64,000 bases of DNA from G965213525 sp965213525 (lineage in GTDB: Bacteria > Actinomycetota > Acidimicrobiia > Acidimicrobiales > Poriferisodalaceae). Below, one piece after another: positions 7,978-16,966 of the stretch. Where the stretch lies: positions 620,001-684,000 of the forward strand of contig OZ243889.1 in the NCBI GenBank assembly GCA_965213525.1. Reading direction: 5' to 3'. The position numbers and the translations under genes are program-made. The notes beneath the pieces were generated by a model. That model made no database searches and was not told the DNA's origin. It saw nothing but the letters and a program-made list of their open reading frames with translations. Each line of letters opens with the position of its first letter. The first letter of the stretch is position 1.

Positions 7978-8805
7978 GTGGACGTTGCGACCCGACAGGG
8001 CGCCGAGGTGATCGACCTGACCGACGCAGGACCCAACGGGGTCGACCGTCGCAGCAGCTACGTCGACATCGGCGTCGACGTCGAGCGCATCGGCCGCTGG
8101 CTCGGCGTGGCGCGACGGGTCGGTCGTCCCGCGGTGCGGTACTTCTGGCGGGTGCGCATCGAGGGTCTGGACCGCGTGCCGACCGACGGCCCGGCCATCC
8201 TCGCCCCCAACCACACGAGCTTCATCGACTCGATGTTCCTGTCGTTCCTCGTTCCCCGGCCCGTGCACTTCGTGGGCAAGGCCGAGTACCTCGACGACTG
8301 GAAGACCCGGTACCTCTTCCCCGCCCTCGGCATGATCCCGGTCGACCGACGCGGCGGCAGCCGGGCGGCGGCCGCCCTCGACGCAGCGGCCCGGGTGCTC
8401 GACGCCGGTGAGCTGTTCGGCATCTACCCCGAGGGCACCCGCTCCCGTGACGGCCGCCTCCACAAGGGCCACACGGGTGTCGCCCGCCTGGCCCTGCGGA
8501 CCGGGGCGCCCATCATCCCCACCGGCCTCATCGGCACCCAGCTCATCCAGCCGTGCGACGCGCCGATGCCCCGGCCGTTCATGCCCGCCACGATCCGCTT
8601 CGGGCGCCCCGTCGATCCGGCCCGCTTCGCCGACACAGCCGACGACCCGCTGTTGCGCCGGCGCATCACCGATGAGGTCATGTTCGAGATCGGCGCTCTC
8701 ACCGGACAGGTGTACTCGGGCCGCTACGCCACCCGCCGAGCCGAGACCGCCCCCCGTGAGGTGGTCGCCCCCACGGCTCGCGCGCTGGTCGGTGCCGGGG
8801 TCTGA
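7978..8805 (+). CDS. 1-acylglycerol-phosphate acyltransferase, PlsC family
   Basis: 275 residues from GTG 7978, chosen because GAGGGGGG precedes it at a good distance; an upstream in-frame GTG at 7927 has none. The acyltransferase motif I NHTSFID (H79, D84) and motif III EGTRSR (from E152) are intact, followed by IIPTGLIGT. It should acylate a glycerophospholipid precursor at the inner face of the membrane. It belongs to the run of lipid genes leading to the PI/PIM cluster. Confidence 0.88.
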   Translation: MDVATRQGAEVIDLTDAGPNGVDRRSSYVDIGVDVERIGRWLGVARRVGRPAVRYFWRVRIEGLDRVPTDGPAILAPNHTSFIDSMFLSFLVPRPVHFVGKAEYLDDWKTRYLFPALGMIPVDRRGGSRAAAALDAAARVLDAGELFGIYPEGTRSRDGRLHKGHTGVARLALRTGAPIIPTGLIGTQLIQPCDAPMPRPFMPATIRFGRPVDPARFADTADDPLLRRRITDEVMFEIGALTGQVYSGRYATRRAETAPREVVAPTARALVGAGV

Positions 8806-8814
8806 CGCTCGGAC

Positions 8815-9336
8815 GTGCTCGATCACCTCTGGGCGGGCTGGCGAGCCCGGTGGGTGGCCACCGCTGACGCCGGTGTCGTCGCCGACCCGGACACCTGTGT
8901 CCTGTGCGCAGCCGCAGCCGGCGGCGAACCCGAGCGCCTCGTGCACCGGGGGGAGGCGGCGGCCTGCGTGATGAACCGCTACCCCTACACCAGCGGGCAC
9001 TCGATGGTCGTGCCGACCCGCCACGTCGCCACGCCCGCCGACCTCGAGGCGCCCGAGTCGAACGAGCTGTGGGCGACCGTCGAGGACGCCATCACCGCCA
9101 CGGTGGCGGCGTTCGGCACCGACGGGGTCAACGTGGGGGCCAACATCGGCGCCGCCGCCGGCGCCGGGCTACCCGACCACCTCCACGTCCACGTCGTGCC
9201 GCGGTGGCGGGGCGACACCAACTTCATGACCACCATCGGGGGCACCCGCGTCATCCCCGAGGACCTCGACGACTCGGCCCGCCGGTTGCGTGACGCCTGG
9301 CCCGAGTCGGGGCCACCTCAGCCGTCTGAGCCTTGA
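8815..9336 (+). CDS. HIT-family nucleotide hydrolase/phosphorylase
   Basis: 173 residues, GTG start 9 bases after the plsC-like stop. The histidine triad HLHVHVVPRW is at H122, H124 and H126, and a CVLC zinc pair is at C28/C31. The family acts on AMP-linked dinucleotides; the mycobacterial gene at the same place (next to pgsA, pimA) is an Ap4A phosphorylase. Conserved NRYPYTSGHSMVVP supports that subgroup. Confidence 0.88.
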   Translation: MLDHLWAGWRARWVATADAGVVADPDTCVLCAAAAGGEPERLVHRGEAAACVMNRYPYTSGHSMVVPTRHVATPADLEAPESNELWATVEDAITATVAAFGTDGVNVGANIGAAAGAGLPDHLHVHVVPRWRGDTNFMTTIGGTRVIPEDLDDSARRLRDAWPESGPPQPSEP

Positions 9337-9375
9337 GGGCCCGGGCGAGCCGGTCACCGGGGCGCAGGTCGTCGG

Positions 9376-9381
9376 TACCCT
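9376..9381 (+). promoter_or_regulatory. -10 box of the 9389 gene (leaderless)
   Basis: TACCCT ends 7 bases before the GTG at 9389 and no ribosome site lies between. Confidence 0.45.
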
Positions 9382-9388
9382 CGGAGCG

Positions 9389-9925
9389 GTGAGCGAATCC
9401 GAGCCGGTGACACCGGCGCCACCGGTCGGTGGCACCGTCGGTGGTGACGGATCCATCAGCGACGAGCTGCCGGCCGACCTCGACCGGGGCTTCGTCGGGC
9501 CCTACCGCTTCCCCGACAACAAGCGCCGCCGCATCCCCGCCGCCATCTACCTGGCGATGGGCGTCGCGGCGGTGGCGGCGGCCACCATCGCCGGGGGCGA
9601 CGGGGTGCTCGTCAACGCCGGCGTGCTCGTCGCCGGCCTCGGCCTGTGCGTGTTCGCCGGCTACGGCCTCGCTGCGGCCTCACCGCTCGACGTCGACGAG
9701 AACGACGCGCTGGTGGCTGCCACCCGTCACGTCGACCTCGCGGTCGGGCACGCCTCGGCCCAGCTCGGCTGGCGGGGCCTGCGCAGCCGACCGACGTGGC
9801 GGATCCTGCTGTACTCGGCGGAGAACCCCCCCGAGACCAGGGGCCTCGTGCTGGTCGACGGCGTCGACGGCTCGATCGTCGACGCCATCGTCGAGGACAA
9901 CCCGGAGGACTGGTCCGGGGCGTGA
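9389..9925 (+). CDS. Small two-helix membrane protein, unknown
   Basis: 178 residues from GTG 9389, placed by the TACCCT box upstream. Two adjacent hydrophobic helices (about residues 52-70 and 75-97, AIYLAMGVAAVAAATIAG and VLVAGLGLCVFAGYGLA) sit between an acidic N-tail and a soluble C-terminal domain with ATRHVDLAVGHASAQLGWRG. I do not recognise the family. The next gene overlaps by GTGA, so the pair is translated together. Confidence 0.7.
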   Translation: MSESEPVTPAPPVGGTVGGDGSISDELPADLDRGFVGPYRFPDNKRRRIPAAIYLAMGVAAVAAATIAGGDGVLVNAGVLVAGLGLCVFAGYGLAAASPLDVDENDALVAATRHVDLAVGHASAQLGWRGLRSRPTWRILLYSAENPPETRGLVLVDGVDGSIVDAIVEDNPEDWSGA

Positions 9926-11151
9926 GCGAGCGGCGGGGTCGCCTCGTGGGCCTCGACGCCGCCCGGGGCCTGGCCCTGGTGGGCATGATCATCGCCCACT
10001 TCGTCTCCGAGGGCGGCGACGGCCTGGCGGGGGCGTTGCGCGGGGCGGTCGACGGCCGGGCGATGCCGCTGTTCCTCGTGGTGGGGGGCGTCGGCGTCGC
10101 GCTGGCGTCACGCCGATCGACCACCCCAGACGCCGATCTGTTGGTCCGCGCCGCGTGGCTGGCCGTGATCGGGCTGGCGTTGCAGGAGACCGGCACGCCC
10201 GTGGCGGTGATCCTGCACTACTACTCGGCCTACTTCGTCCTGGCCGTGGCCGCCCGCCGGCTCGGTGACGCCGCGCTGGTGGCCGCCACCTGCGCGGTGA
10301 CCGCGGTCGGGGTGGTGACCGCAGCGACGATCGCCGATGACCTCGGCACCTACCGTCGCTTGGAGGACCTGCCCGACCTCGGGTGGGCGTTGCTGGTCAA
10401 CGGGTACTACCCGGTGCTGCCCGCGTCGGCGCTGTTCCTCACCGGGATGGCGCTCGGTCGCTGTGACCTGGGCGACCCCGGGGTGCGGGCCCGGCTGGCG
10501 CTGCTGGGCGCCGCCCTGGCCGCGACCGGCCTGATCGGTCCGCTGGTCGGCGCCGATGACCTCGGCCCGGGCGGATCGTGGATCGACGAGTTGCTCGACG
10601 CCAGCGGGCACTCCCAGCACCTGGCGTGGGTGCTCTCGGCGGCGGGCACCTCGCTGCTCGTCGTCTGCGGGTGCGTCGCCGTCGTCGACGGCAGGGGCCG
10701 ACGAGACCGCAGCGTCGACGGCCGGCACCTCCGGGTGGTGGCTCACAGCGACGGCCGGGTGGCGTCACCGTCGATCCTCGAGACGGTGGGCGCAGCGCTC
10801 ACACGGGCGTTGGCCGCGGTCGGCCGGGCGGCGCTCACGGTCTACGTCGCCCAGGCGCTCCTGCTGGTGTGGATCACCCCCCGTCGGGAGGTGGGCCCCG
10901 GCGAGCAGTGGCTGACCGCAGGTGCGGTCATCGGGGCGTCGATCGCCGTCGCCGTGGCCCTGGATTCGTTCGGGGTGCGGGGACCTCTGGAACGACTCGT
11001 GCGGGTCGGCACGGCCAGCGGCGGGGTCCCGAGTGCGACCAGCCGCCTCGACGGTCGTCCCAGCGGGGGCGTCGAGGACGGCCCCCGAGGCCGGGGCGCC
11101 GGGGAGGGTTCAGACGTTCGAGGCCACCCGTCGGGGCGCACGGTCCCATAG
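9922..11151 (+). CDS. Polytopic membrane protein, DUF418/HGSNAT-like
   Basis: 409 residues from GTG 9922, overlapping the previous stop by GTGA. The opening GLDAARGLALVGMIIAHF is the hallmark of DUF418 and heparan-acetyltransferase-like membrane proteins. About ten hydrophobic helices follow, then a Gly/Arg-rich tail (about 360-409). These proteins are thought to move acyl groups onto sugars or lipids at the membrane. Its place just before pgsA-patA-pimA suggests a job on envelope glycolipids, but nothing in the sequence proves that. Confidence 0.75.
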   Translation: MSERRGRLVGLDAARGLALVGMIIAHFVSEGGDGLAGALRGAVDGRAMPLFLVVGGVGVALASRRSTTPDADLLVRAAWLAVIGLALQETGTPVAVILHYYSAYFVLAVAARRLGDAALVAATCAVTAVGVVTAATIADDLGTYRRLEDLPDLGWALLVNGYYPVLPASALFLTGMALGRCDLGDPGVRARLALLGAALAATGLIGPLVGADDLGPGGSWIDELLDASGHSQHLAWVLSAAGTSLLVVCGCVAVVDGRGRRDRSVDGRHLRVVAHSDGRVASPSILETVGAALTRALAAVGRAALTVYVAQALLLVWITPRREVGPGEQWLTAGAVIGASIAVAVALDSFGVRGPLERLVRVGTASGGVPSATSRLDGRPSGGVEDGPRGRGAGEGSDVRGHPSGRTVP

Positions 11152-11154
11152 AGT
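11149..11154 (+). promoter_or_regulatory. -10 box of pgsA (leaderless)
   Basis: TAGAGT ends 9 bases before the ATG at 11164; the sequence between has no ribosome site. Confidence 0.45.
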
Positions 11155-11163
11155 GGGCCTCTC

Positions 11164-11862
11164 ATGTTCGACGGCCACCTCCGCAACGGCGTCGATCGGG
11201 CCGTGCGCCCGGTCGGATCGGCGATCGTCCGCCTCGGCGTCACCGCCGACCACCTGACCGCCACCGGCGTGGGCCTCAGCGTGGTCGCCGCCGTCGTCAT
11301 CGCCAACGGAGCGCTGTTCGCCGGCTTCGTGCTGGTCGTGCTGGCTGCGCTGCCCGACCTCCTCGACGGGGCGGTGGCCAAGGCCGCCGGCACCACCTCG
11401 CGCCGGGGGGCCTTCTTCGACTCGACCGCCGATCGGGTGACCGACGCCTTCCTCCTGGGCGGGGTGGCCTGGCACCTGGGTGCGACCGGCAGCAGCCGGC
11501 TGGCCGTGTTGGCCCTGGCCGTGCTGGGGGCGTCGATGCTGATCTCCTACATGAGGGCCAAGGCCGAGTCGCTCGGCTTCGACGCCAAGGGCGGGCTGAT
11601 GGAACGGGCCGAGCGCATCGTCGTGCTCGCCGCCGGCCTCGCGGTGCCCGCCCTGTTGGTGCCGGTGCTGTGGCTGATGCTGGTGTCGACGGCGATCACC
11701 GCCGTGCAGCGCTTCGCCAAGGTCTGGCACCAGGCCTCTGCGGAGGTGCCGCTGGCGCCACGGGCCATCGAGCGCCGCCGCCGCCGGCGCCTGCGGGCCG
11801 AGCGGCGCAGCGCCCGGGTCGAGCGGATGGCCGCTCGACGCCGGCTGCGCAGCACCCGCTGA
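11164..11862 (+). CDS. pgsA: CDP-alcohol phosphatidyltransferase, PI-phosphate synthase
   Basis: 232 residues, ATG start. The CDP-alcohol motif has its four aspartates (D65, D68, D86, D90) in DLLDGAVAK and GAFFDSTAD; lysine replaces the usual arginine after the alanine. GAFFDSTADRVTDA is close to the mycobacterial phosphatidylinositol(-phosphate) synthase. About six membrane helices are followed by an Arg-rich tail (about 200-232). It should make phosphatidylinositol phosphate from CDP-diacylglycerol and inositol phosphate, the anchor for the mannosides made by the next two genes. Confidence 0.88.
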   Translation: MFDGHLRNGVDRAVRPVGSAIVRLGVTADHLTATGVGLSVVAAVVIANGALFAGFVLVVLAALPDLLDGAVAKAAGTTSRRGAFFDSTADRVTDAFLLGGVAWHLGATGSSRLAVLALAVLGASMLISYMRAKAESLGFDAKGGLMERAERIVVLAAGLAVPALLVPVLWLMLVSTAITAVQRFAKVWHQASAEVPLAPRAIERRRRRRLRAERRSARVERMAARRRLRSTR

Positions 11863-11893
11863 ACGACGCACCTCGCCCGGCGGTCCCGTCGCC

Positions 11894-12880
11894 GTGGACG
11901 TCCTGAGCGAGCGGGCCGTCGTCGGGGCTTACCGCCTCGCCTCGGCGGCGACCCGACGCCTGCCCGGGGTGCTCGCCGACGCCGTCCCAGGTGTCGCTGG
12001 CCCGCTGGTGGCGGCGCTCGCCGGTCAGCGCCGCCACATGCTGCGACGCCACCTGGCGCGCGTGCTCGGACCCCGCGCCGACGATCGTGCCCTCGACCTC
12101 GCCGTGCGGGCGGCGTTGGTCAGCTACGCCCGGTACTACGTCGAATCGTTCCGTCTGCCGGACCGCACGCCCGACGAGCTCGCCGAGGGGATGCGCACGC
12201 AGGGCATCGAGGCGCTCTGGTCCGCCCTCGATGCCGGCCGCGGCGCGATCCTGGCGCTGCCGCACCTCGGCGGGTGGGAGTGGGCCGGGGCGTGGCTGAG
12301 CGCAGCTCGAGGTGCCCAGGTGACGGTGGTGGTCGAACCCCTCTCGCCACCGGCGCTGTTCGAGTGGTTCGCCGATCTGCGGTCCTCGCTCGGCATGAAC
12401 ATCATCCCCCTCGGCCCTGACGTCGCCGGGAAGGCGCTGCGGGCGCTCGCTGACAACCACGTCGTCTGCCTGCTCTGTGACCGAGACCTCCAGGGCACCG
12501 GCGTCGAGGTGCCGTTCTTCGGCGAGGTCACCCGCCTGCCCGCCGGACCGGCCCTGCTCGGCCTGCGCAGCGGGGCTCCGGTCATGCCGACGGCGGTGTA
12601 CCTGCTCGAGGGGGGCCGCCACCTCGGCCTGGTGCGCCCCCCGCTCGACACGACCCGCCGGGGGCGCCTTCGCGCCGACATCGAGCGGGTGACCGTCCAG
12701 CTGGCCGGCGAGCTCGAGCACCTCATCGGCGCCGCGCCCCACCAGTGGCACCTCCTCCAACCGAACTGGCCGAGCGACCACCTTCCGCCGGCCACCAGCC
12801 GCCAGCCACCAGCTGCCGGTCACACGGGCGCCGAGGCCGATCTCCACGCCTCGATGCCCCGATCGGCGACCCCGGGCTGA
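11894..12880 (+). CDS. patA: PI-mannoside acyltransferase, LpxL/HtrB fold
   Basis: 328 residues, GTG start. LPHLGGWEW gives the HX4E catalytic pair (H124, E129), with DRDLQGTGVEVPFFGE and RLPAGPALL following as in LpxL-like acyltransferases. Its position between pgsA and pimA matches mycobacterial PatA, which acylates phosphatidylinositol mannoside. The last 40 residues (from about 295) are low-complexity and not part of the domain. Confidence 0.87.
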   Translation: MDVLSERAVVGAYRLASAATRRLPGVLADAVPGVAGPLVAALAGQRRHMLRRHLARVLGPRADDRALDLAVRAALVSYARYYVESFRLPDRTPDELAEGMRTQGIEALWSALDAGRGAILALPHLGGWEWAGAWLSAARGAQVTVVVEPLSPPALFEWFADLRSSLGMNIIPLGPDVAGKALRALADNHVVCLLCDRDLQGTGVEVPFFGEVTRLPAGPALLGLRSGAPVMPTAVYLLEGGRHLGLVRPPLDTTRRGRLRADIERVTVQLAGELEHLIGAAPHQWHLLQPNWPSDHLPPATSRQPPAAGHTGAEADLHASMPRSATPG

Positions 12881-12930
12881 CCGCCAGCGTGCGCGCCGAG
12901 CATCCCCGGGGGCCGGCCCGGGGGCGCAAC

Positions 12931-12936
12931 TAGCAT
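12931..12936 (+). promoter_or_regulatory. -10 box of pimA (leaderless)
   Basis: TAGCAT ends 8 bases before the GTG at 12945. Confidence 0.45.
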
Positions 12937-12944
12937 CTGGGTCC

Positions 12945-14096
12945 GTGCGCATCGGGCTCGTCTCGCCCTACTCGCTGTCGGTGCCCGGCGGGGTGCAGGG
13001 CCAGGTGCTCGGTCTGGCGAGGGCACTGCGGGCGCGGGGGCACGAGGCCGTCGTCCTCGCCCCCTGTGACGGGCCGCCGCCCGACGTCGGGGTCATCCCG
13101 CTCGGCAACAGCCTGCCGACGGCGTCCAACGGCTCGATCGCCCCGATCGCTCCTGACCCCTCGTGCGCGCTGCGCACCATCCGGGCGCTGTGGGACCAAG
13201 AGCTCGACGTCATCCACCTCCACGAACCCCTTGTCCCCGGCCCCACCCAGACCGCGCTCGTGCTGGACACCGCACCGATGATCGGTACGTGGCACGCCGC
13301 CGGCCGCTCGGCCTGGTACTCGGTGCCCGGTGTGCGGGTGCTGGCCGGGGCGATGCGCATCCGCTGCGCGGTGTCGCCCGAGGCCCAGGCCATGGCCTCA
13401 GCGGCGCTGGGCGGCACCTACGAGCCGACGTTCAACGGCATCGAGATCGACCGCTACGCCAAGGCGGACCCGTGGCCGGCCGAGGCGCCGACCGTGCTGT
13501 TCCTCGGCCGTCACGAGCCCCGCAAGGGCCTCGAGGTGCTGCTCGAGTCGTTGCAGCACCTCCCGGGCGACGTGCGGGTGTGGGTGGCGGGCACCGGGCC
13601 CGACACGGCGCGGCTGGCACGCCGCCACGCCGGGGACGCCCGCATCGAGTGGCTCGGCGTGGTCAGCGAACCCGAGAAGCTCGCCCGGCTGCGCGCCGCC
13701 GACGTGGCCTGCTTCCCGGCCAACGCCGCAGAGTCCTTCGGGGTCGTCCTGCTCGAGGCCATGGCCGCCGGCACCCCCGTCGTGGCCGGCGACATCGCCG
13801 GGTACCGCAACGTCGGCACCCACGGGGTCGACGCCCTCCTCGTCGACCCCCACGATCCCGCGGCGCTCGCCCGCGCCCTGTCCGAGGTCCTCGACGACGG
13901 CGCGCTCGCCGACCGGCTGCGCGACGGCGGCCAGCTGAGGGCGCTCGAGCTGTCGATGGACCGCCTGGCCGAGGAGTACGTGACGCGCTACGAACGGGCG
14001 GCCAGCGATCCCGTGCGCCGGGGTCGACGGCGCAGCTTGCTGGCCCCACGCAGGTGGCGACGGCGGCGGCGGTCAGCCGACGACGCCCAGAGGTAG
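12945..14096 (+). CDS. pimA: PI alpha-mannosyltransferase, GT4
   Basis: 383 residues, GTG start. The N-terminal VSPYSLSVPGGVQGQV is the PimA signature for GDP-mannose:phosphatidylinositol mannosyltransferases. The GT4 nucleotide-sugar site is ESFGVVLLE (E263 and E271, EX7E) followed by AMAAGTPVV. A basic C-tail (about 355-383) should help membrane binding. It adds the first mannose to phosphatidylinositol on the cytosolic side. The neighbours pgsA and patA complete the short pathway. Confidence 0.92.
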   Translation: MRIGLVSPYSLSVPGGVQGQVLGLARALRARGHEAVVLAPCDGPPPDVGVIPLGNSLPTASNGSIAPIAPDPSCALRTIRALWDQELDVIHLHEPLVPGPTQTALVLDTAPMIGTWHAAGRSAWYSVPGVRVLAGAMRIRCAVSPEAQAMASAALGGTYEPTFNGIEIDRYAKADPWPAEAPTVLFLGRHEPRKGLEVLLESLQHLPGDVRVWVAGTGPDTARLARRHAGDARIEWLGVVSEPEKLARLRAADVACFPANAAESFGVVLLEAMAAGTPVVAGDIAGYRNVGTHGVDALLVDPHDPAALARALSEVLDDGALADRLRDGGQLRALELSMDRLAEEYVTRYERAASDPVRRGRRRSLLAPRRWRRRRRSADDAQR

Positions 14097-14099
14097 CCT
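14094..14099 (+). promoter_or_regulatory. -10 box of the 14108 gene (leaderless)
   Basis: TAGCCT ends 8 bases before the GTG at 14108, overlapping the end of pimA. Confidence 0.4.
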
Positions 14100-14107
14100 C
14101 GGGGCCC

Positions 14108-14881
14108 GTGAGCGACACGGTGACCAGCGGCGTCGAGGACCTCCATCGGGTCACCGGTGCCGAGCACCGCCGAGCCGCCGCCCTGGTCATCATCGTGCCG
14201 GTGGTGCTCGCCGCCCTGGCCGCGGCGCTCGTGGCGGGCACCGTCGTCTGGTTCGTCGCGCCGGCGGGCGTGGCGATCGCCGTGGCGGTCCTGGTGGCCC
14301 TCGTCGTCGCCGGCGCCATCGCCGCCACGGTCCCCCGGGCCCAGTCCCGGGTGCTGGGCGCCCTGGGCACGAGGCCGGTCGAACCCGACGAGCGCCCGCG
14401 GCTGCACAACCTCGTCGACGGGTTGGCCGCCACCGTGGGCATCGCCCCGCCCGAGGTGCACCTCGTCGACGACGACGCAGTGGACGTCGGGGTGGTGGGG
14501 GTGCGCCGGCCCGGTGCCCTCGTGGTCACCACCGGCGCCCTCGACACCCTCGACCGCCTCCAGCTCGAAGCGGCGTTGGCGCGCCAGATGCTCGAGCTGC
14601 GCACCGACGCCCAGCTGGCCCGCACGGTCGGCGTCGGTGTCCTCGGTCGGATCGGTCGGCCCCTCGTCGAGCGGGCCGATCGCACCGACGACATCGACCA
14701 CGCCGTCGCCGTCGACGCCGCAGCCACCACGCTGACCCGCCATCCGCCGTCGCTGGCGCGCGCCCTGGAGGTGCTCGCCGCCCACCCCCGTGCCGGCGGT
14801 GCGGGCGGGGACGGCGTGGCGTGGCTCAGCTCCACCCCGGCCGACCTCGGGGTGCGCGCCGCCGCCCTCGACGAGCGGTGA
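14108..14881 (+). CDS. M48-like membrane protein without catalytic residues
   Basis: 257 residues from GTG 14108. Two membrane helices (about 26-47 and 52-72) are followed by a soluble domain laid out like HtpX/M48 peptidases: EPDERPRLHNLVDGLAATVG, APPEVHLVDDD, then the helix where HExxH should be. Here it reads QLEAALARQMLELR (residues 152-165), so both histidines and the glutamate are replaced (R159, Q160, E163). It cannot bind zinc in the usual way and is probably a binding or scaffold protein derived from a protease. The DUF3048 gene overlaps it by GTGA. Confidence 0.7.
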   Translation: MSDTVTSGVEDLHRVTGAEHRRAAALVIIVPVVLAALAAALVAGTVVWFVAPAGVAIAVAVLVALVVAGAIAATVPRAQSRVLGALGTRPVEPDERPRLHNLVDGLAATVGIAPPEVHLVDDDAVDVGVVGVRRPGALVVTTGALDTLDRLQLEAALARQMLELRTDAQLARTVGVGVLGRIGRPLVERADRTDDIDHAVAVDAAATTLTRHPPSLARALEVLAAHPRAGGAGGDGVAWLSSTPADLGVRAAALDER

Positions 14882-16014
14882 CGCCGGCCCGGTCGCCCTC
14901 ACGACGAACCCGCTCGCGGCGGGGGCTGCGGGTCGGGTTGGCCGGGTTCGCCGTCACATTCGTCGCGGCCTGCACCGCCAGCGAGGACCCGGCTCCGGCG
15001 GCGTCACCACCAGCCACGGCGGCGTCGCCCGGGCCGATCTTGGAGGCCGAGCCCGAGCGCCGTCCGACCCCCACCGCCCTCGGTGAGATCGTGGCCGCCT
15101 ACCCACTGACCGGCCAACCCGTCGATGACGGTCACGACCCGTCGCGCCCGGCGCTGGCGGTCAAGATCGACAACGCCCCCTCGGCGCTGCCCCAGGCCGG
15201 CCTCGAGGATGCCGACGTGGTCTTCGAGGAGCGCGTCGAGGGTGGGTTGACCCGCCTGCTGGCGGTCTTCCACTCACGTGACGCCGCCGAGGTGGGCCCG
15301 GTGCGCTCGGCCCGTTCGACCGACCTGCCCCTGTTGTCGACCCTGGGGGTGCCGTTGTTCGCCTGGTCGGGGGCCAACGCCCAGTTCGCCGAGCTGGTCC
15401 GGGCCTCCAACGTCATCGACGTGGGCATCGAGGCGGCCTTCGGGGCCTATGAGAGCCGGGACGACGAGCGGCCCCGCCCCTCGCACCTGTTCAGCTCGAC
15501 CTCAGCGCTGTACGACGCCGGGGACGGGCGTGGCGAGCCGCCGCGCGAGCTGTGGCGCTTCGCCGAACCCGGTGCCGCGCTGGCGTCGTCGGCCCGTCCG
15601 ATCACCGGGGTCGCCCTCGACTACGGGGTGACGACGGTGGTGTTCCGCTGGGACGCCGAGGCCGGCGGGTGGGCCCGCACCCAAGACGGCGTGGCTCACG
15701 TGGGCGCCGACGGCGAGGTGCTGACGCCCACCAACGTGGTCGTGCGCTTCGTCGAGTACGAGGACTCGGGGTCCGTCGACGCCAACGGCGTCCCGGTGCC
15801 CGAAGCCGTGCTCGCCGGGGCGGGGGACGCCTGGTTCCTCGTCGACGGGCACCTCGTGGAGGGACGCTGGGATCAGCGGACCCCGAGCCTGCCCGCTGAG
15901 TACCTCACCCTGGAGGGTTCCTTCGCCGAGCTCGACCCGGGGTCCACATGGGTCGTGCTGCCCGAGGTCGGCGGGCCCGCCGAGGGGACCGTGGTGGTCC
16001 TGGGCGGCCGCTGA
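14878..16014 (+). CDS. DUF3048 (YerB-like) lipoprotein
   Basis: 378 residues, start GTG 14878 overlapping the previous stop. A basic N-terminus and hydrophobic segment lead to the lipobox VAAC (cysteine near residue 32), so it should be a lipid-anchored surface protein. Domain motifs are PALAVKIDNAPSALPQAGLE, VGPVRSARSTDLPLL and FSSTSALYDAG of DUF3048. The role of the family is unclear; YerB-like proteins have been connected with the cell surface. Complete at the C-terminus (VVLGGR). Confidence 0.82.
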   Translation: MTPARSPSRRTRSRRGLRVGLAGFAVTFVAACTASEDPAPAASPPATAASPGPILEAEPERRPTPTALGEIVAAYPLTGQPVDDGHDPSRPALAVKIDNAPSALPQAGLEDADVVFEERVEGGLTRLLAVFHSRDAAEVGPVRSARSTDLPLLSTLGVPLFAWSGANAQFAELVRASNVIDVGIEAAFGAYESRDDERPRPSHLFSSTSALYDAGDGRGEPPRELWRFAEPGAALASSARPITGVALDYGVTTVVFRWDAEAGGWARTQDGVAHVGADGEVLTPTNVVVRFVEYEDSGSVDANGVPVPEAVLAGAGDAWFLVDGHLVEGRWDQRTPSLPAEYLTLEGSFAELDPGSTWVVLPEVGGPAEGTVVVLGGR

Positions 16015-16052
16015 GCGGGTCGCAGCGGCGTGGCCGGGCGGGGGTGGGGTCA

Positions 16053-16058
16053 TAGACT
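16053..16058 (+). promoter_or_regulatory. -10 box of pdxS (leaderless)
   Basis: TAGACT ends 7 bases before the ATG at 16066; no ribosome site lies between. Confidence 0.5.
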
Positions 16059-16065
16059 CAAGGGC

Positions 16066-16959
16066 ATGGCCGTCGATCGCACCACCGGAACGTTCCGCGT
16101 CAAGCGGGGCCTCGCCGACATGTTGAGGGGCGGGGTCATCATGGACGTCGTCGACGCCGACCAGGCCAAGATCGCCGAGGACTCCGGTGCGGTGTCGGTG
16201 ATGGCCCTCGAGCGGGTGCCCGCCGACATCCGTCGCGACGGCGGCGTCGCCCGGATGAGCGACCCGGCGCTCGTCTCGGCCATCCAGGACGCCGTCACCA
16301 TCCCGGTCATGGCCAAGGCCCGCATCGGCCACTTCGCCGAGGCCCAGGTGCTGCGCACCCTCGAGGTCGACTACATCGACGAATCCGAGGTGCTGACCCC
16401 CGCCGATGAGGCCCACCACATCGACAAGTGGGCCTTCGACGTGCCCTTCGTCTGCGGGGCCACCGATCTCGGCGAGGCGCTGCGCCGCATCTCTGAGGGG
16501 GCGGCGATGATCCGCTCCAAGGGCGAGGCCGGTACCGGGGACATCGTCGAAGCGGTCCGCCACCTCCGGGCCATCACCGGGGACGTGCGCCGCATCACCC
16601 AGGCCGACTCGGCCGAGCTGTTCGACTGGGCCAAGCGCCTGCGGGCTCCGCTGCCGCTGGTGCAGGAGATCGCCGAGACCGGACGGCTGCCGGTGCCGCT
16701 GTTCTGCGCCGGGGGGATCGCCACCCCCGCCGACGCGTCCCTGGTGATGCAGCTCGGCGCCGAGGCGGTGTTCGTCGGTTCGGGCATCTTCAAGAGCGGC
16801 GACCCGGCCCGCACGGCCCGCGCCATCGTCGAGGCCACCACCCACCACCGCGACGCCGGCATCGTGGCCAAGGTCTCCAGCGGGCTCGGCGCGGCGATGC
16901 GCGGGTCCCAGGTCGCCTCGCTGCACCAAGGCGAGCGTCTCGCTGACCGCGGGTGGTGA
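16066..16959 (+). CDS. pdxS: Pyridoxal 5'-phosphate synthase, PdxS subunit
   Basis: 297 residues, ATG start. A (beta/alpha)8 barrel with MDVVDADQAKIAEDSGAVSV, the lysine in VMAKARIGHF (K84), YIDESEVLTPADE, and FCAGGIATPADASL near the phosphate site. It builds PLP from ribose 5-phosphate, glyceraldehyde 3-phosphate and ammonia supplied by PdxT, forming a 12+12 complex. Length is normal for the family. pdxT begins 8 bases after the stop, so the two are co-transcribed. Confidence 0.96.
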   Translation: MAVDRTTGTFRVKRGLADMLRGGVIMDVVDADQAKIAEDSGAVSVMALERVPADIRRDGGVARMSDPALVSAIQDAVTIPVMAKARIGHFAEAQVLRTLEVDYIDESEVLTPADEAHHIDKWAFDVPFVCGATDLGEALRRISEGAAMIRSKGEAGTGDIVEAVRHLRAITGDVRRITQADSAELFDWAKRLRAPLPLVQEIAETGRLPVPLFCAGGIATPADASLVMQLGAEAVFVGSGIFKSGDPARTARAIVEATTHHRDAGIVAKVSSGLGAAMRGSQVASLHQGERLADRGW

Positions 16960-16966
16960 CCGGTCG

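Noticed and set aside
13163..14107. Upstream extension of the M48-like gene through pimA
   Set aside because: The extension is Arg/Pro-rich shadow of pimA; the domain starts after GTG 14108, which has a promoter box.
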